Of a stretch of 64,000 nt of DNA, positions 56,170 through 64,000 are shown one piece after another. The translations under genes and the position numbers were made by a program. Within the stretch, counting starts at the first letter, position 1. Each line of letters starts with the position of its first letter. The stretch covers positions 33,323-97,322 of the forward strand of contig NZ_BGOW01000021.1 of NCBI RefSeq assembly GCF_003851125.1, written 5' to 3'. Source of the stretch: Sulfuriferula multivorans (GTDB lineage Bacteria; Pseudomonadota; Gammaproteobacteria; Burkholderiales; Sulfuriferulaceae). The notes under the pieces were generated by a model. That model worked only from the letters and a program-made list of their open reading frames with translations, did not search any database and was not told the DNA's origin.

Positions 56170-58959
56170 ATGAATGTAGAGCAATTCGCCCAGGAACTGA
56201 AGCTGCCCACTGAACTGCTGCTGGAACAGCTGCGCGCCGCTGGCGTAGACAAATCCAACGCCGACGACACAGTAACCGAACAGGATAAATCCGGCCTGCT
56301 TGATTATCTCAGCAAGAAACACGGTGCCAAAGAGCCAAAGAGCAAGATCACTTTGACTCGCAAGGAAACCACTGAGATCAAGAAAGCGGATAGCACGGGC
56401 AAATCCCGGACTATTCAGGTGGAAGTACGCAAAAAACGCGTACTGGTAAAGCGTGACGCGATTGTTCAGCCTGAAGAAACGTCGGCACCCTCCGCACCAG
56501 CAGCTCCTGTTGAAACCAGCCCTGCCGCACCCATCGAAACAGAAACAGCGGTTGAAGCGGTGACAGCCGAGGCAGTCATCCCGGTTGTCGAAGTTGAAAC
56601 AACAGTTGCCGAAACGCCAAAAATCGACGAGACACCGTCTGTCGAAACTGAACTTGCGGAAATCGAACCTGCCATTGCCCAGCCGGAATCTGCTGAAGGC
56701 ATTTCAGAAGTAGCGCCTATTGAAACAAAGTCTGAACCTGCTGCAGCCCCGGCGAAGCGTGTTCGTGCCCCAGCCGCCAAGCCTATGCTGGACGAAAAAG
56801 AAATTGCTTTGCGAGCCGAAGAAGCGCGCCGCCATTCCGCTCTGCACACGCGTCAGGCGGAAGAACTGCGCGAAAAGCAGGATCGCATCCTGCAACGCAA
56901 ACTGGCGCTGGAAGCAGAGACCAAGGCTGCGGCTGAAGCCGCGCAAATAGCCGCTGCGCCCAAACCTGTCGCGACCGAGGGAACGCTGCACAAGCCCACC
57001 CCAAAACCGGGCGAAAAACCCAAGGCTGTCAAAGCGCCGACCAAAAAAGAAAAAGAATCCAGCTGGAGTGATCTGCAAGCCAAGAAGCGCGGTATCAAAT
57101 CACGTGGCGACACAGGCGGTGACGCCTGGCGCAACCGCAAAGGTGGCGGACGACACAAGTCTGACGCAGATACCAACACCACTTTCAGTGCACCGACTGA
57201 ACCCATCGTTTATGAGGTTTTGGTGCCGGAAACCATCAGCGTCGCCGATCTCGCCCACAAAATGTCAGTCAAGGCTGCCGAGGTCATCAAGGTATTGATG
57301 AAAATGGGCAGCATGGTCACCATTAACCAGGTTCTGGATCAGGAAACAGCCATGATCCTGGTAGAAGAAATGGGTCACGTTGCCAAGCCTGCGCCCCTCG
57401 ATACCCCCGAGGCTTTCCTCGAAGCGGACGAATTGCGCGAGGTCCCCAGCCTGCCACGCGCACCTGTGGTGACTGTCATGGGTCACGTCGACCACGGCAA
57501 AACCTCTCTGCTGGATGCGATTCGCCGGGCTCGCGTAGCCAGTGGCGAAGCCGGTGGCATCACCCAGCACATCGGCGCCTATCATGTGGAAACCGCCCGC
57601 GGTATGGTGACTTTCCTGGATACCCCTGGTCATGAGGCGTTTACCGCCATGCGTGCACGCGGTGCCAAGGTGACGGACCTGGTGGTGCTAGTGGTGGCCG
57701 CTGATGACGGCGTCATGCCGCAAACCATTGAAGCCATCCACCATGCCAAGGCAGCCAATGTACCAATGGTGGTTGCAGTCAATAAAATCGACAAACCGGA
57801 CGCCAATCCCGAGCGCATCCGCCAGGAACTGGTGGCGCAGGGTGTGGTGCCGGACGACTGGGGTGGTGACACCCAATTCGTCGAAGTCTCTGCCAAGGCC
57901 GGACAGAATATTGACGCGCTGCTGGAAGCCATCCTGCTGCAAGCCGAAGTACTCGAACTCAAAGCGCCGCAGGATGCCCCCGCAAAGGGCGTAATTATCG
58001 AAGCGCGTCTGGACAAGGGCCGTGGCCCAGTCGCCACGCTGCTGGTGCAGTCCGGAACACTCAAGCGCGGCGACATGCTGCTGGCGGGCAGTGTTTATGG
58101 ACGCATACGCGCCATGCTGGACGAAGACGGCAAGCCGGTGCAGGAAGCCGGCCCCGCCATCCCGGTGGAAATCCAGGGTTTGTCCGATGTTCCCAAGGCG
58201 GGCGAAGACGCCATGGTATTGAATGACGAACGCAAGGCACGCGAAATCGCGCTATTCCGCCAGGGCAAGTTCCGAGATGTGCAACTCGCCAAGCGCCAGG
58301 CCGCCAAGCTCGAATCCATCATGGAGCAGATGGGCGAAGGCGAGGCCAAGCGCCTGCCGCTGATCATCAAATCCGACGTGCAGGGTTCTTACGAAGCACT
58401 CGCCACCTCGCTGCAGAAACTATCCACCAGCGAAGTCAAGGTGGACATTCTGCATGGCGGCGTGGGTGCCATCTCGGAGTCAGATGTCAATCTGGCGATG
58501 GCCTCCAAGGCCGTGATCATCGGCTTCAATACGCGTGCTGACGCCACCGCGCGCAAACTGGCCGAATCCATCGGTGTGGATATCCGCTACTACAACATCA
58601 TCTACGAAGCAGTCGATGTGGTGAAGGCGGCACTGTCCGGCATGTTGACGCCCGACCAGAAAGAAAACATCACCGGCCTGGTGGAAGTGCGCGAGGTATA
58701 TCACATCTCCAAAATCGGCACCGTGGCCGGTTGCTATGTGCTGGATGGCCTGGTCAAGCGCGGCGCCAAAGTGCGCATCATGCGTAACGATGAAGTTATT
58801 CATACCGGTGAACTCGACTCGCTCAAGCGTTTCAAGGACGACGTCAAGGAAGTTAAATTCGGCTTCGAATGCGGGCTTTCGGTGAAAAATTTCAACGAGC
58901 TCGAAGTCGGCGACAAGCTGGAAGCCTTTGAAGTCGTTGAAGTGGCCCGCACCCTCTGA
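56170..58959 (+). CDS. infB: Translation initiation factor IF-2
   Basis: A 929-aa GTPase that brings fMet-tRNA to the 30S subunit. The N-terminal IF2_N domain ([20 protein letters not shown]) is followed by a long Ala/Glu/Pro/Lys-rich linker to about residue 330 and a second IF2_N-type domain. The G domain has G1 [10 protein letters not shown]3 DTPGHEAF and G4 NKID. Domains II, III and the fMet-tRNA-binding C-terminal domain end the protein. Its TGA shares one base with the rbfA ATG. Length is normal for a betaproteobacterial IF-2. Confidence 0.97.
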   Translation: MNVEQFAQELKLPTELLLEQLRAAGVDKSNADDTVTEQDKSGLLDYLSKKHGAKEPKSKITLTRKETTEIKKADSTGKSRTIQVEVRKKRVLVKRDAIVQPEETSAPSAPAAPVETSPAAPIETETAVEAVTAEAVIPVVEVETTVAETPKIDETPSVETELAEIEPAIAQPESAEGISEVAPIETKSEPAAAPAKRVRAPAAKPMLDEKEIALRAEEARRHSALHTRQAEELREKQDRILQRKLALEAETKAAAEAAQIAAAPKPVATEGTLHKPTPKPGEKPKAVKAPTKKEKESSWSDLQAKKRGIKSRGDTGGDAWRNRKGGGRHKSDADTNTTFSAPTEPIVYEVLVPETISVADLAHKMSVKAAEVIKVLMKMGSMVTINQVLDQETAMILVEEMGHVAKPAPLDTPEAFLEADELREVPSLPRAPVVTVMGHVDHGKTSLLDAIRRARVASGEAGGITQHIGAYHVETARGMVTFLDTPGHEAFTAMRARGAKVTDLVVLVVAADDGVMPQTIEAIHHAKAANVPMVVAVNKIDKPDANPERIRQELVAQGVVPDDWGGDTQFVEVSAKAGQNIDALLEAILLQAEVLELKAPQDAPAKGVIIEARLDKGRGPVATLLVQSGTLKRGDMLLAGSVYGRIRAMLDEDGKPVQEAGPAIPVEIQGLSDVPKAGEDAMVLNDERKAREIALFRQGKFRDVQLAKRQAAKLESIMEQMGEGEAKRLPLIIKSDVQGSYEALATSLQKLSTSEVKVDILHGGVGAISESDVNLAMASKAVIIGFNTRADATARKLAESIGVDIRYYNIIYEAVDVVKAALSGMLTPDQKENITGLVEVREVYHISKIGTVAGCYVLDGLVKRGAKVRIMRNDEVIHTGELDSLKRFKDDVKEVKFGFECGLSVKNFNELEVGDKLEAFEVVEVARTL

Positions 58960-59357
58960 TGCCCAAGGATTTCCCCCGTTCGCGGCGCGTTGCCGACCAG
59001 ATCCAGCGTGAGTTGGCCGAGATCATCCGGCTGGAACTGCAAGACCCGCGCGTCGGCATGATCACGATCACCGAAGTGGTCGCCACGCACGATCTGGAAC
59101 ACGCCAAGGTATTTTTTACCCTCCTCGATGGCGCTGCGCGCGCCCCGGAAGTGCAGCAGGCGCTCACTCGCGCCGCCGGTTTTTTGCGCACGCGGCTGGG
59201 GCCAAGAATGCGACTGCGGCTGACACCCCAGCTGACCTTCGTTTATGACGCTTCTGTGGAACGCGGTGCCGCCTTGTCCAATCTGATCGACAATGCGGTC
59301 GCCGAAGACCGCAGCCAACGGCCACAGCCTCCTGCTGATACCGACGCCGATTCATAA
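58959..59357 (+). CDS. rbfA: 30S ribosome-binding factor RbfA
   Basis: A 132-aa KH-fold protein for 16S rRNA 5' end maturation and cold growth. The family motifs RRVADQIQRELAEIIRLELQ, GMITITEVVATHDLEHAKVF and LRLTPQLTFVYDASVERG are clear. It overlaps infB by one base (TGATG), so translation is coupled. The C-terminal tail after residue 115 is Pro/Asp-rich and variable. Confidence 0.95.
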   Translation: MPKDFPRSRRVADQIQRELAEIIRLELQDPRVGMITITEVVATHDLEHAKVFFTLLDGAARAPEVQQALTRAAGFLRTRLGPRMRLRLTPQLTFVYDASVERGAALSNLIDNAVAEDRSQRPQPPADTDADS

Positions 59358-59376
59358 TCATTACCGGCTTGCGGCA

Positions 59377-60309
59377 GTGCAGTTCAAACGCATCAAACGC
59401 GCCGTGAATGGCGTATTACTCCTCAACAAACCGGTCGGCATCACCTCCAATGCCGCGCTGCAAATCGCCAAGCGCCTGTTTCAGGCCGAAAAAGCCGGAC
59501 ATACCGGAACCCTCGATCCATTCGCAAACGGCTTGTTACCTTTGTGCCTGGGCGAGGCAACCAAATTCGCCCAATATTTGCTGGATGCCGACAAGGTCTA
59601 TCGTGCCGTGATACAACTGGGTGTTACCACGACGACCGGCGATCCTGAAGGTGAAGTGCTGGACACAAGACCGGTCAACGTAACACGCACTGATCTGAAT
59701 GCTGTAATTGCCCGCTTCATCGGCACCATTGAGCAAACGCCCCCCATGTATTCCGCCCTCAAACACCAGGGCAAACCGCTGTATGAATATGCGCGTGCCG
59801 GCATCGAAATCGAGCGCAAATCCCGTAGCATCCACATCCATGCCATTGAACTTTGTGCATTGGATGGCTCACAGGCAACCATAAATGTACGTTGCAGTGC
59901 CGGTACCTATATCCGCACGCTGGCCGAAGACATCGGCAAAGCACTGGGCTGCGGCGCGCATCTGACCGAACTGGCCCGTACAGCAAGCGGGGGTTTCCAT
60001 CTGGATCAGGCAGTCAGTCTGGCAACGCTGGAAAATACCGATATCACTGCGCGCGACCAGCTGCTGCTACCTGTCGATGGGCTGGTTACCTATCTGCCAC
60101 GCATCGAACTCAACGACACGGAATCGGCAGCCTTGCTCAAAGGCCAGCGCCAAATACTTTCTGCCTACATGCAGCTGACCGGATTGGTGCGTGCATACGA
60201 CAGCCAGCACCGTTTTCTCGGACTGGTGGAACTCCAGCCCGACGGACTCGCCATAGCGCGCAGATTAATGGCCAGCAACTTGCCATGCGTACAGAATTCA
60301 GCGCAATGA
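59377..60309 (+). CDS. truB: tRNA pseudouridine(55) synthase TruB
   Basis: A 310-aa enzyme that makes pseudouridine 55 in the T loop of tRNAs. The catalytic motif AGHTGTLDPFANGLLPLCLG contains the nucleophile Asp. Other blocks are GVLLLNKPVGITSN, QTPPMYSALKHQGKPLYEYA and CSAGTYIRTLAEDIGKALG. A C-terminal PUA-like domain ends it. No ATG fits the conserved start; the GTG at 59377 (reading VQFKRIKRAVNGVLLLNKPV) was chosen, about 18 bases after the rbfA stop. An upstream in-frame ATG at 59293 would overlap rbfA by 65 bases. Confidence 0.93.
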   Translation: MQFKRIKRAVNGVLLLNKPVGITSNAALQIAKRLFQAEKAGHTGTLDPFANGLLPLCLGEATKFAQYLLDADKVYRAVIQLGVTTTTGDPEGEVLDTRPVNVTRTDLNAVIARFIGTIEQTPPMYSALKHQGKPLYEYARAGIEIERKSRSIHIHAIELCALDGSQATINVRCSAGTYIRTLAEDIGKALGCGAHLTELARTASGGFHLDQAVSLATLENTDITARDQLLLPVDGLVTYLPRIELNDTESAALLKGQRQILSAYMQLTGLVRAYDSQHRFLGLVELQPDGLAIARRLMASNLPCVQNSAQ

Positions 60310-60310
60310 C

Positions 60311-60339
60311 TTGAGTAAAAAGCATTTTTTTGCTAGAAT
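60311..60339 (+). promoter_or_regulatory. Sigma-70 promoter of rpsO
   Basis: TTGAGT at 60311-60316, a 17-base spacer and TAGAAT at 60334-60339 form a strong promoter. It starts two bases after the truB stop and leaves a leader of about 65 bases before the rpsO ATG, long enough for the pseudoknot-type S15 autoregulation known in E. coli (that structure was not verified). Confidence 0.75.
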
Positions 60340-60411
60340 CCGCGCTTTCTTGAACGAAGTGCATCCCAGCCGAAGCGCTTCGCGATTGTTTTATCCAAAT
60401 AGGAGAACACC

Positions 60412-60681
60412 ATGGCTGCCACCGCAGTAGACAAAGCAAAAATCGTTGCCGAACACCAACACGCCCCGGGCGACACTGGCTCTTCCGAAGTGCAAGTTGC
60501 CCTGCTCACCGCGCGTATCAACGGCTTGACCGATCACTTCAAAGCCAATAGCAAAGATCATCACTCACGTCGTGGCCTGTTAAAAATGGTAAGCCGTCGT
60601 CGCAAATTGCTCGATTACCTGAAGCGCACCAATAACGACAGTTATCGCAATATCATTGCGACTCTGGGTCTGCGTAAATAA
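60412..60681 (+). CDS. rpsO: 30S ribosomal protein S15
   Basis: An 89-aa primary 16S rRNA-binding protein. The helices and RNA contacts are typical: [40 protein letters not shown] and [25 protein letters not shown] precedes the ATG. It has its own promoter and is followed by a hairpin and pnp, the same order as in E. coli. Confidence 0.97.
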   Translation: MAATAVDKAKIVAEHQHAPGDTGSSEVQVALLTARINGLTDHFKANSKDHHSRRGLLKMVSRRRKLLDYLKRTNNDSYRNIIATLGLRK

Positions 60682-60713
60682 ATACCGGGCACGCCATTAT
60701 CGCCGCACCATAT

Positions 60714-60744
60714 ACCGCCCCGCCGTTACCGCGGGGCGGTTTTG
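60714..60744 (+). terminator. Hairpin between rpsO and pnp
   Basis: A strong GC stem ACCGCCCCGC / GCGGGGCGGT with loop CGTTACC-type bases followed by TTTG. The short T run makes it a weak terminator or attenuator. In E. coli the rpsO-pnp gap has a terminator plus an RNase III hairpin that lets PNPase regulate itself; a similar role is inferred. Confidence 0.75.
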
Positions 60745-60765
60745 TTTGATAACTAAAGGAATCCG

Positions 60766-62883
60766 ATGAAGATTACTAAATCCTTTCAGTATGGTCGCCA
60801 TACTGTCACGCTCGAAACCGGCGAAATCGCTCGTCAAGCTGGTGGCGCAGTCCTGGTCAACATGGACGACACCGTGGTGCTGGTCACCGTGGTCGGCAAA
60901 CAGGAAGTCAAGGCAGGCCAGGATTTCTTCCCGCTGACTGTGGATTATCAGGAAAAAACTTACGCCGCCGGCAAGATCCCCGGTGGCTTCCTGAAACGCG
61001 AAAGCCGTCCGTCCGAGAAAGAAACGCTGGTCTCGCGCCTGATTGATCGTCCGTTGCGCCCGCTGTTTCCCGAAGCTTTTTACAACGAAGTGCAAATCAT
61101 CGCCACGGTGATGTCGAGTAACCCCGAAGTGGATTCCGACATTCCTGCACTGATTGGCGCATCGGCTGCGCTAGCTATCTCGGGTATCCCGTTCGAAGGC
61201 CCGATTGGCGCCGCGCGGGTCGGTTTTATCAACAATGAATATGTGCTCAACCCGCTGGCCAGCGAGTTGCCCCAATCGGCGCTGGATCTCGTCGTTGCCG
61301 GTACCCAAAGCGCGGTACTGATGGTGGAATCCGAGGCACAACAACTATCCGAAGAAATCATGCTCGGCGCCGTGGTATACGGACATACCCAGATGCAAGT
61401 AGCCATCAACGCGATCAACGAACTGGCCGATGAAGTCAATCCTGAACCTTGGGAATGGACCGCTCCCGCAGTCAATACCGAACTGGTCGCCAAAGTCACC
61501 GAACTGGCAGAAACCGGTCTGCAGCAGGCCTACCGCATGCGCCAGAAACGTGCCCGTTCGCAAGAAATCGACGCAGTGCGCACCCGGGTGATGGAAGCAT
61601 TGGTCACGGCGGATATGGGTACGCTGCAAGTCAATGAATTCAACGATGTCTTTCATAATCTGGAAGCCAAAATCGTGCGTGGCCAGATCCTGTCCGGCGA
61701 ACCGCGCATCGACGGCCGTGATACCCGCACCGTACGCCCCATTACCATCCGTACCGGCGTACTGCCGCGCACCCATGGCTCCGCTCTGTTTACCCGCGGA
61801 GAAACACAGGCACTCGTGGTTTCCACGCTGGGCACCGGGCGCGACGAACAGAAAGTGGATGCGCTGCAAGGTGAGTTCAGCGACCGCTTCATGCTGCACT
61901 ACAACATGCCCCCCTATGCCACTGGCGAAACCGGCCGTGTCGGCACACCCAAGCGCCGCGAAATCGGCCATGGCCGCCTCGCCAAACGTGCGTTGCTGGC
62001 GGTTCTGCCGAGCCGTGAAGAATTCGGCTATTCCATGCGCGTGGTATCGGAAATCACCGAATCCAATGGTTCTTCGTCAATGGCCTCGGTGTGCGGAGGT
62101 TGCCTGGCATTGATGGATGCGGGCGTGCCGATGAAGGCCCACGTAGCGGGTATCGCCATGGGCTTGATCAAGGACGGCAACCGCTTCGCCGTGCTCACCG
62201 ATATCCTGGGCGATGAAGATCACCTCGGCGACATGGACTTCAAGGTGGCTGGTACCGAAGCGGGTGTCACCGCCCTGCAGATGGACATCAAGATTACCGG
62301 CATCACCAAGGAAATCATGAAGGTGGCGCTGGATCAGGCCAAGGAAGGCCGCCTGCACATCCTCGGCATCATGAAATCCGCCGTGGAAGCACCGCGCGTG
62401 GAGATGTCTGCCTACGCGCCGCGCATCATCACCATGAAGATCAACCCGGAAAAAATCCGCGACGTGATCGGTAAAGGCGGCGCCGTGATTCGCGCGCTGA
62501 CCGAAGAAACCGGCACCCAGATTGATATTGATGAAGATGGCACCGTAAAAATCGCCTGCACCAGCAGCGAAGCCGGTGAAGCCGCCAAAAAGCGTATCGC
62601 TGAAATTACTGCTGAAGTCGAAGTCGGCAAGGCCTACGACGGTACCGTGATCAAGCTGCTTGATTTCGGCGCCATCGTCAGCGTGTTGCCAGGCAAAGAC
62701 GGTTTGCTGCATATCTCCCAGATCGCCCACGAGCGTGTCAACGCAGTGAGCGAATACCTGACCGAAGGCCAGCAGGTCAAGGTCAAGGTGCTGGAGGCCG
62801 ATGAGAAAGGCCGCCTGCGCCTGTCCATGAAGGCCCTGCTGGAACCACCCGTCAAGACCGAGCAAGCCGCACCTACCGAGTAA
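60766..62883 (+). CDS. pnp: Polyribonucleotide nucleotidyltransferase (PNPase)
   Basis: A 705-aa 3'-5' phosphorolytic exoribonuclease of the RNA degradosome. Two RNase PH domains are present; the second has [20 protein letters not shown] and the catalytic region [22 protein letters not shown] domain ([20 protein letters not shown]) and an S1 domain ([20 protein letters not shown]) close the protein. Length is typical. A terminator follows at 62902. Confidence 0.97.
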   Translation: MKITKSFQYGRHTVTLETGEIARQAGGAVLVNMDDTVVLVTVVGKQEVKAGQDFFPLTVDYQEKTYAAGKIPGGFLKRESRPSEKETLVSRLIDRPLRPLFPEAFYNEVQIIATVMSSNPEVDSDIPALIGASAALAISGIPFEGPIGAARVGFINNEYVLNPLASELPQSALDLVVAGTQSAVLMVESEAQQLSEEIMLGAVVYGHTQMQVAINAINELADEVNPEPWEWTAPAVNTELVAKVTELAETGLQQAYRMRQKRARSQEIDAVRTRVMEALVTADMGTLQVNEFNDVFHNLEAKIVRGQILSGEPRIDGRDTRTVRPITIRTGVLPRTHGSALFTRGETQALVVSTLGTGRDEQKVDALQGEFSDRFMLHYNMPPYATGETGRVGTPKRREIGHGRLAKRALLAVLPSREEFGYSMRVVSEITESNGSSSMASVCGGCLALMDAGVPMKAHVAGIAMGLIKDGNRFAVLTDILGDEDHLGDMDFKVAGTEAGVTALQMDIKITGITKEIMKVALDQAKEGRLHILGIMKSAVEAPRVEMSAYAPRIITMKINPEKIRDVIGKGGAVIRALTEETGTQIDIDEDGTVKIACTSSEAGEAAKKRIAEITAEVEVGKAYDGTVIKLLDFGAIVSVLPGKDGLLHISQIAHERVNAVSEYLTEGQQVKVKVLEADEKGRLRLSMKALLEPPVKTEQAAPTE

Positions 62884-62901
62884 ACAGGCAGGTTGATTCA
62901 G

Positions 62902-62939
62902 GCAATAAAAAAGCAGCCATCCGGCTGCTTTTTTATTGC
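62902..62939. terminator. Bidirectional terminator between pnp and the dksA pair
   Basis: A perfect stem GCAATAAAAAAGCAGCC / GGCTGCTTTTTTATTGC with loop ATCC. It has A/T runs on both sides and lies between convergent genes, so it can serve both strands. Confidence 0.92.
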
Positions 62940-62953
62940 CACTCAAAACCTTA

Positions 62954-63376
62954 TCAGCTGCTGCTAAACAAACCCTGCCACCAGCGCGTGCGGTTGGCAG
63001 GCACGGCTTTGGCCTGTAGTTCGATGGGAGCAAACTGGCTCATCACCCAACCGGGCTGTACTTTTATTTTACTGGAGCCGCACGACACGCCCAGATTGCC
63101 CGGGTCGTAGATCTTGATAAAACTCGGTTGTTCGAGATCATCTGCATAAACGATACCGCAGTAGCTTTCTTCATGCTCATGCCGCAGCAACGCATCAATT
63201 TTCTGCACGAACAGGGACACCTGTTCATACGCTGCGGGTACGCTGGGTACCTCTTGCCCCACGGCATACAGATACCATCCTGCATTCATATCTACCCGCG
63301 CCCAGAATGCCGTCAATTGCTCCCACGACATCAGGCTGAACAACATACCATTCAGTTTGGATTCGAATTCGGACAT
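62954..63376 (-). CDS. Hypothetical protein downstream of dksA
   Basis: A 140-aa soluble protein, no signal peptide. Visible blocks include LFSLMSWEQLTAFWARVDMN, GWYLYAVGQEVPSVP, HEHEESYCGIVYADDLEQPS and FIKIYDPGNLGVSCGSS. It looks like a small conserved betaproteobacterial protein of unknown function. It starts 26 bases after the dksA stop and is probably translated from the same transcript. The ATG at 63374-63376 is one of two close starts; an ATG five codons earlier is possible. Confidence 0.7.
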   Translation of the reverse strand: MSEFESKLNGMLFSLMSWEQLTAFWARVDMNAGWYLYAVGQEVPSVPAAYEQVSLFVQKIDALLRHEHEESYCGIVYADDLEQPSFIKIYDPGNLGVSCGSSKIKVQPGWVMSQFAPIELQAKAVPANRTRWWQGLFSSS

Positions 63377-63402
63377 TGCCGTGCTGCCCATTCAATACGG
63401 GT

Positions 63403-63822
63403 TTAGCGAGCGACCTGACGCTCGCGGAACTCATCGAGTGTTTTGCAATCGATACACAGGGTGGCAGTCGGACGAGCTTCCAGACGTTTCAGACCAATCT
63501 CCACGCCGCAGCCTTCGCAATAGCCGTAATCCTTGTTTTCAATCTTGGCGATGGTTTCATCGATCTTTTTGATCAGCTTGCGTTCACGATCACGGTTGCG
63601 CAGTTCCAGCGCCATGTCGGATTCCTGACTGGCACGATCATTGGGATCGGCAAACAAGGTGGCGTCTTCCTGCATGGCATGGATGGTGCCATCAATGTCC
63701 TGCGACAATTCGCCTTTCCAGCCTTCCAGGATTTTGCGAAAATGCCCGAGTTGCTTGGCACTCATATACTCCTCACCTTTTTTTGGTACGTAAGGTGTGA
63801 ACTTGGTGAATTCTGTCGCCAT
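63403..63822 (-). CDS. dksA: RNA polymerase-binding transcription factor DksA
   Basis: A 139-aa factor that works with ppGpp on RNA polymerase to repress stable RNA promoters and activate amino acid genes. The coiled coil has the tip DxxDxA as the ADPNDRASQ region. The zinc finger is CEGCGVEIG and LCIDCKTL, a four-Cys C4 site. The ATG at 63820-63822 starts [11 protein letters not shown]; an upstream ATG adds six residues and is less likely. A small hypothetical gene follows in the same transcript. Confidence 0.95.
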   Translation of the reverse strand: MATEFTKFTPYVPKKGEEYMSAKQLGHFRKILEGWKGELSQDIDGTIHAMQEDATLFADPNDRASQESDMALELRNRDRERKLIKKIDETIAKIENKDYGYCEGCGVEIGLKRLEARPTATLCIDCKTLDEFRERQVAR

Positions 63823-63971
63823 AATAGTTACCGCTTCCAAATACTGAAAAAAGACAAACCGCTTTAATAGCAGAAATATCCCCGTAGAGCAACAAACTTC
63901 ATATAAAGGCTAGACAGTGTCGTCACGTGATATGTTAAAATAGTTTTTTACATAAACTGCGGTGGACGCGA

Positions 63972-64000
63972 ATGGCTGATGCCTATCAACGACATGACAT
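63972..64000 (+). CDS. Start of a gene cut by the window end
   Basis: An ATG at 63972 after GGTGGA opens a plus-strand frame beginning MADAYQRHD, divergent from dksA. An AT-rich stretch with GTTAAAATAG lies about 30 bases upstream and could be its promoter. Only nine codons are visible, so the product cannot be named. Confidence 0.35.

Noticed and set aside
59293..59376. Upstream ATG start for truB
   Set aside because: The added residues overlap rbfA by 65 bases and do not resemble TruB; the GTG at 59377 fits the family start.

Overview
The window reads as chromosomal DNA of a Gram-negative betaproteobacterium, probably in or near the Nitrosomonadales (Gallionella/Sulfuricella-like). This placement is inferred from gene content and order: rimP-nusA-infB-rbfA-truB-rpsO-pnp, glnD-map, acpS-nagZ, a QseE/QseG/QseF-type sensor set and DksA. 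No marker such as 16S rRNA is present to fix the genus.

Layout. 1-7.8 kb: the 5' end of rpsB, an MsbA-type ABC exporter, a bactofilin, and a four-gene minus-strand unit (OxlT-like MFS carrier, gamma-glutamyltransferase-family protein, TauE/SafE permease, Lrp/AsnC regulator). 8.2-9.9 kb: small membrane, BON and EF-hand proteins. 10.1-13.5 kb: a sigma-54 response regulator, lipoprotein and histidine kinase set. 13.7-21.3 kb: a DsbG-like protein, pgsA, uvrC, a tautomerase, a uracil-DNA glycosylase, a His-rich CDF metal exporter, nagZ, acpS and a radical SAM protein, mostly overlapping or closely spaced. 21.3-30.9 kb is accessory: a single-chain MmeI-like (type IIL) restriction-modification enzyme, an SbmA/YddA-like ABC transporter, an osmC remnant, a secreted DsrE-like protein, a frameshifted and an intact small STG-TPEG protein, an acyltransferase, a Sel1-repeat protein and tRNA-Ser.

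31-40.6 kb is dominated by cyclic-di-GMP signalling. A periplasmic phosphate-binding-like protein, an outer-membrane porin and a membrane GGDEF/EAL protein lie 2-3 nt apart. An uncharacterised 523-aa protein follows. Then comes a globin-coupled GGDEF/EAL gene interrupted by a 623-bp IS200-type element; removing the element at the inferred boundaries restores the globin reading frame exactly. 41.3-44.6 kb holds a compact three-gene unit: an unknown protein, a MoxR AAA ATPase and a metallopeptidase-like/VWA protein.

44.6-64 kb is mainly housekeeping: purT, rhlE, typA, def, glnD, map, tRNA-Gly/Cys/Leu, the nusA-infB operon, rpsO-pnp, and dksA with a small companion gene. Several promoters and hairpin terminators can be read directly. 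The most interesting signals are the IS-split heme-globin c-di-GMP sensor, the binding protein-porin-GGDEF/EAL unit, the MoxR/VWA trio, and gene decay in the accessory region. No CRISPR array, integrase or prophage was found.
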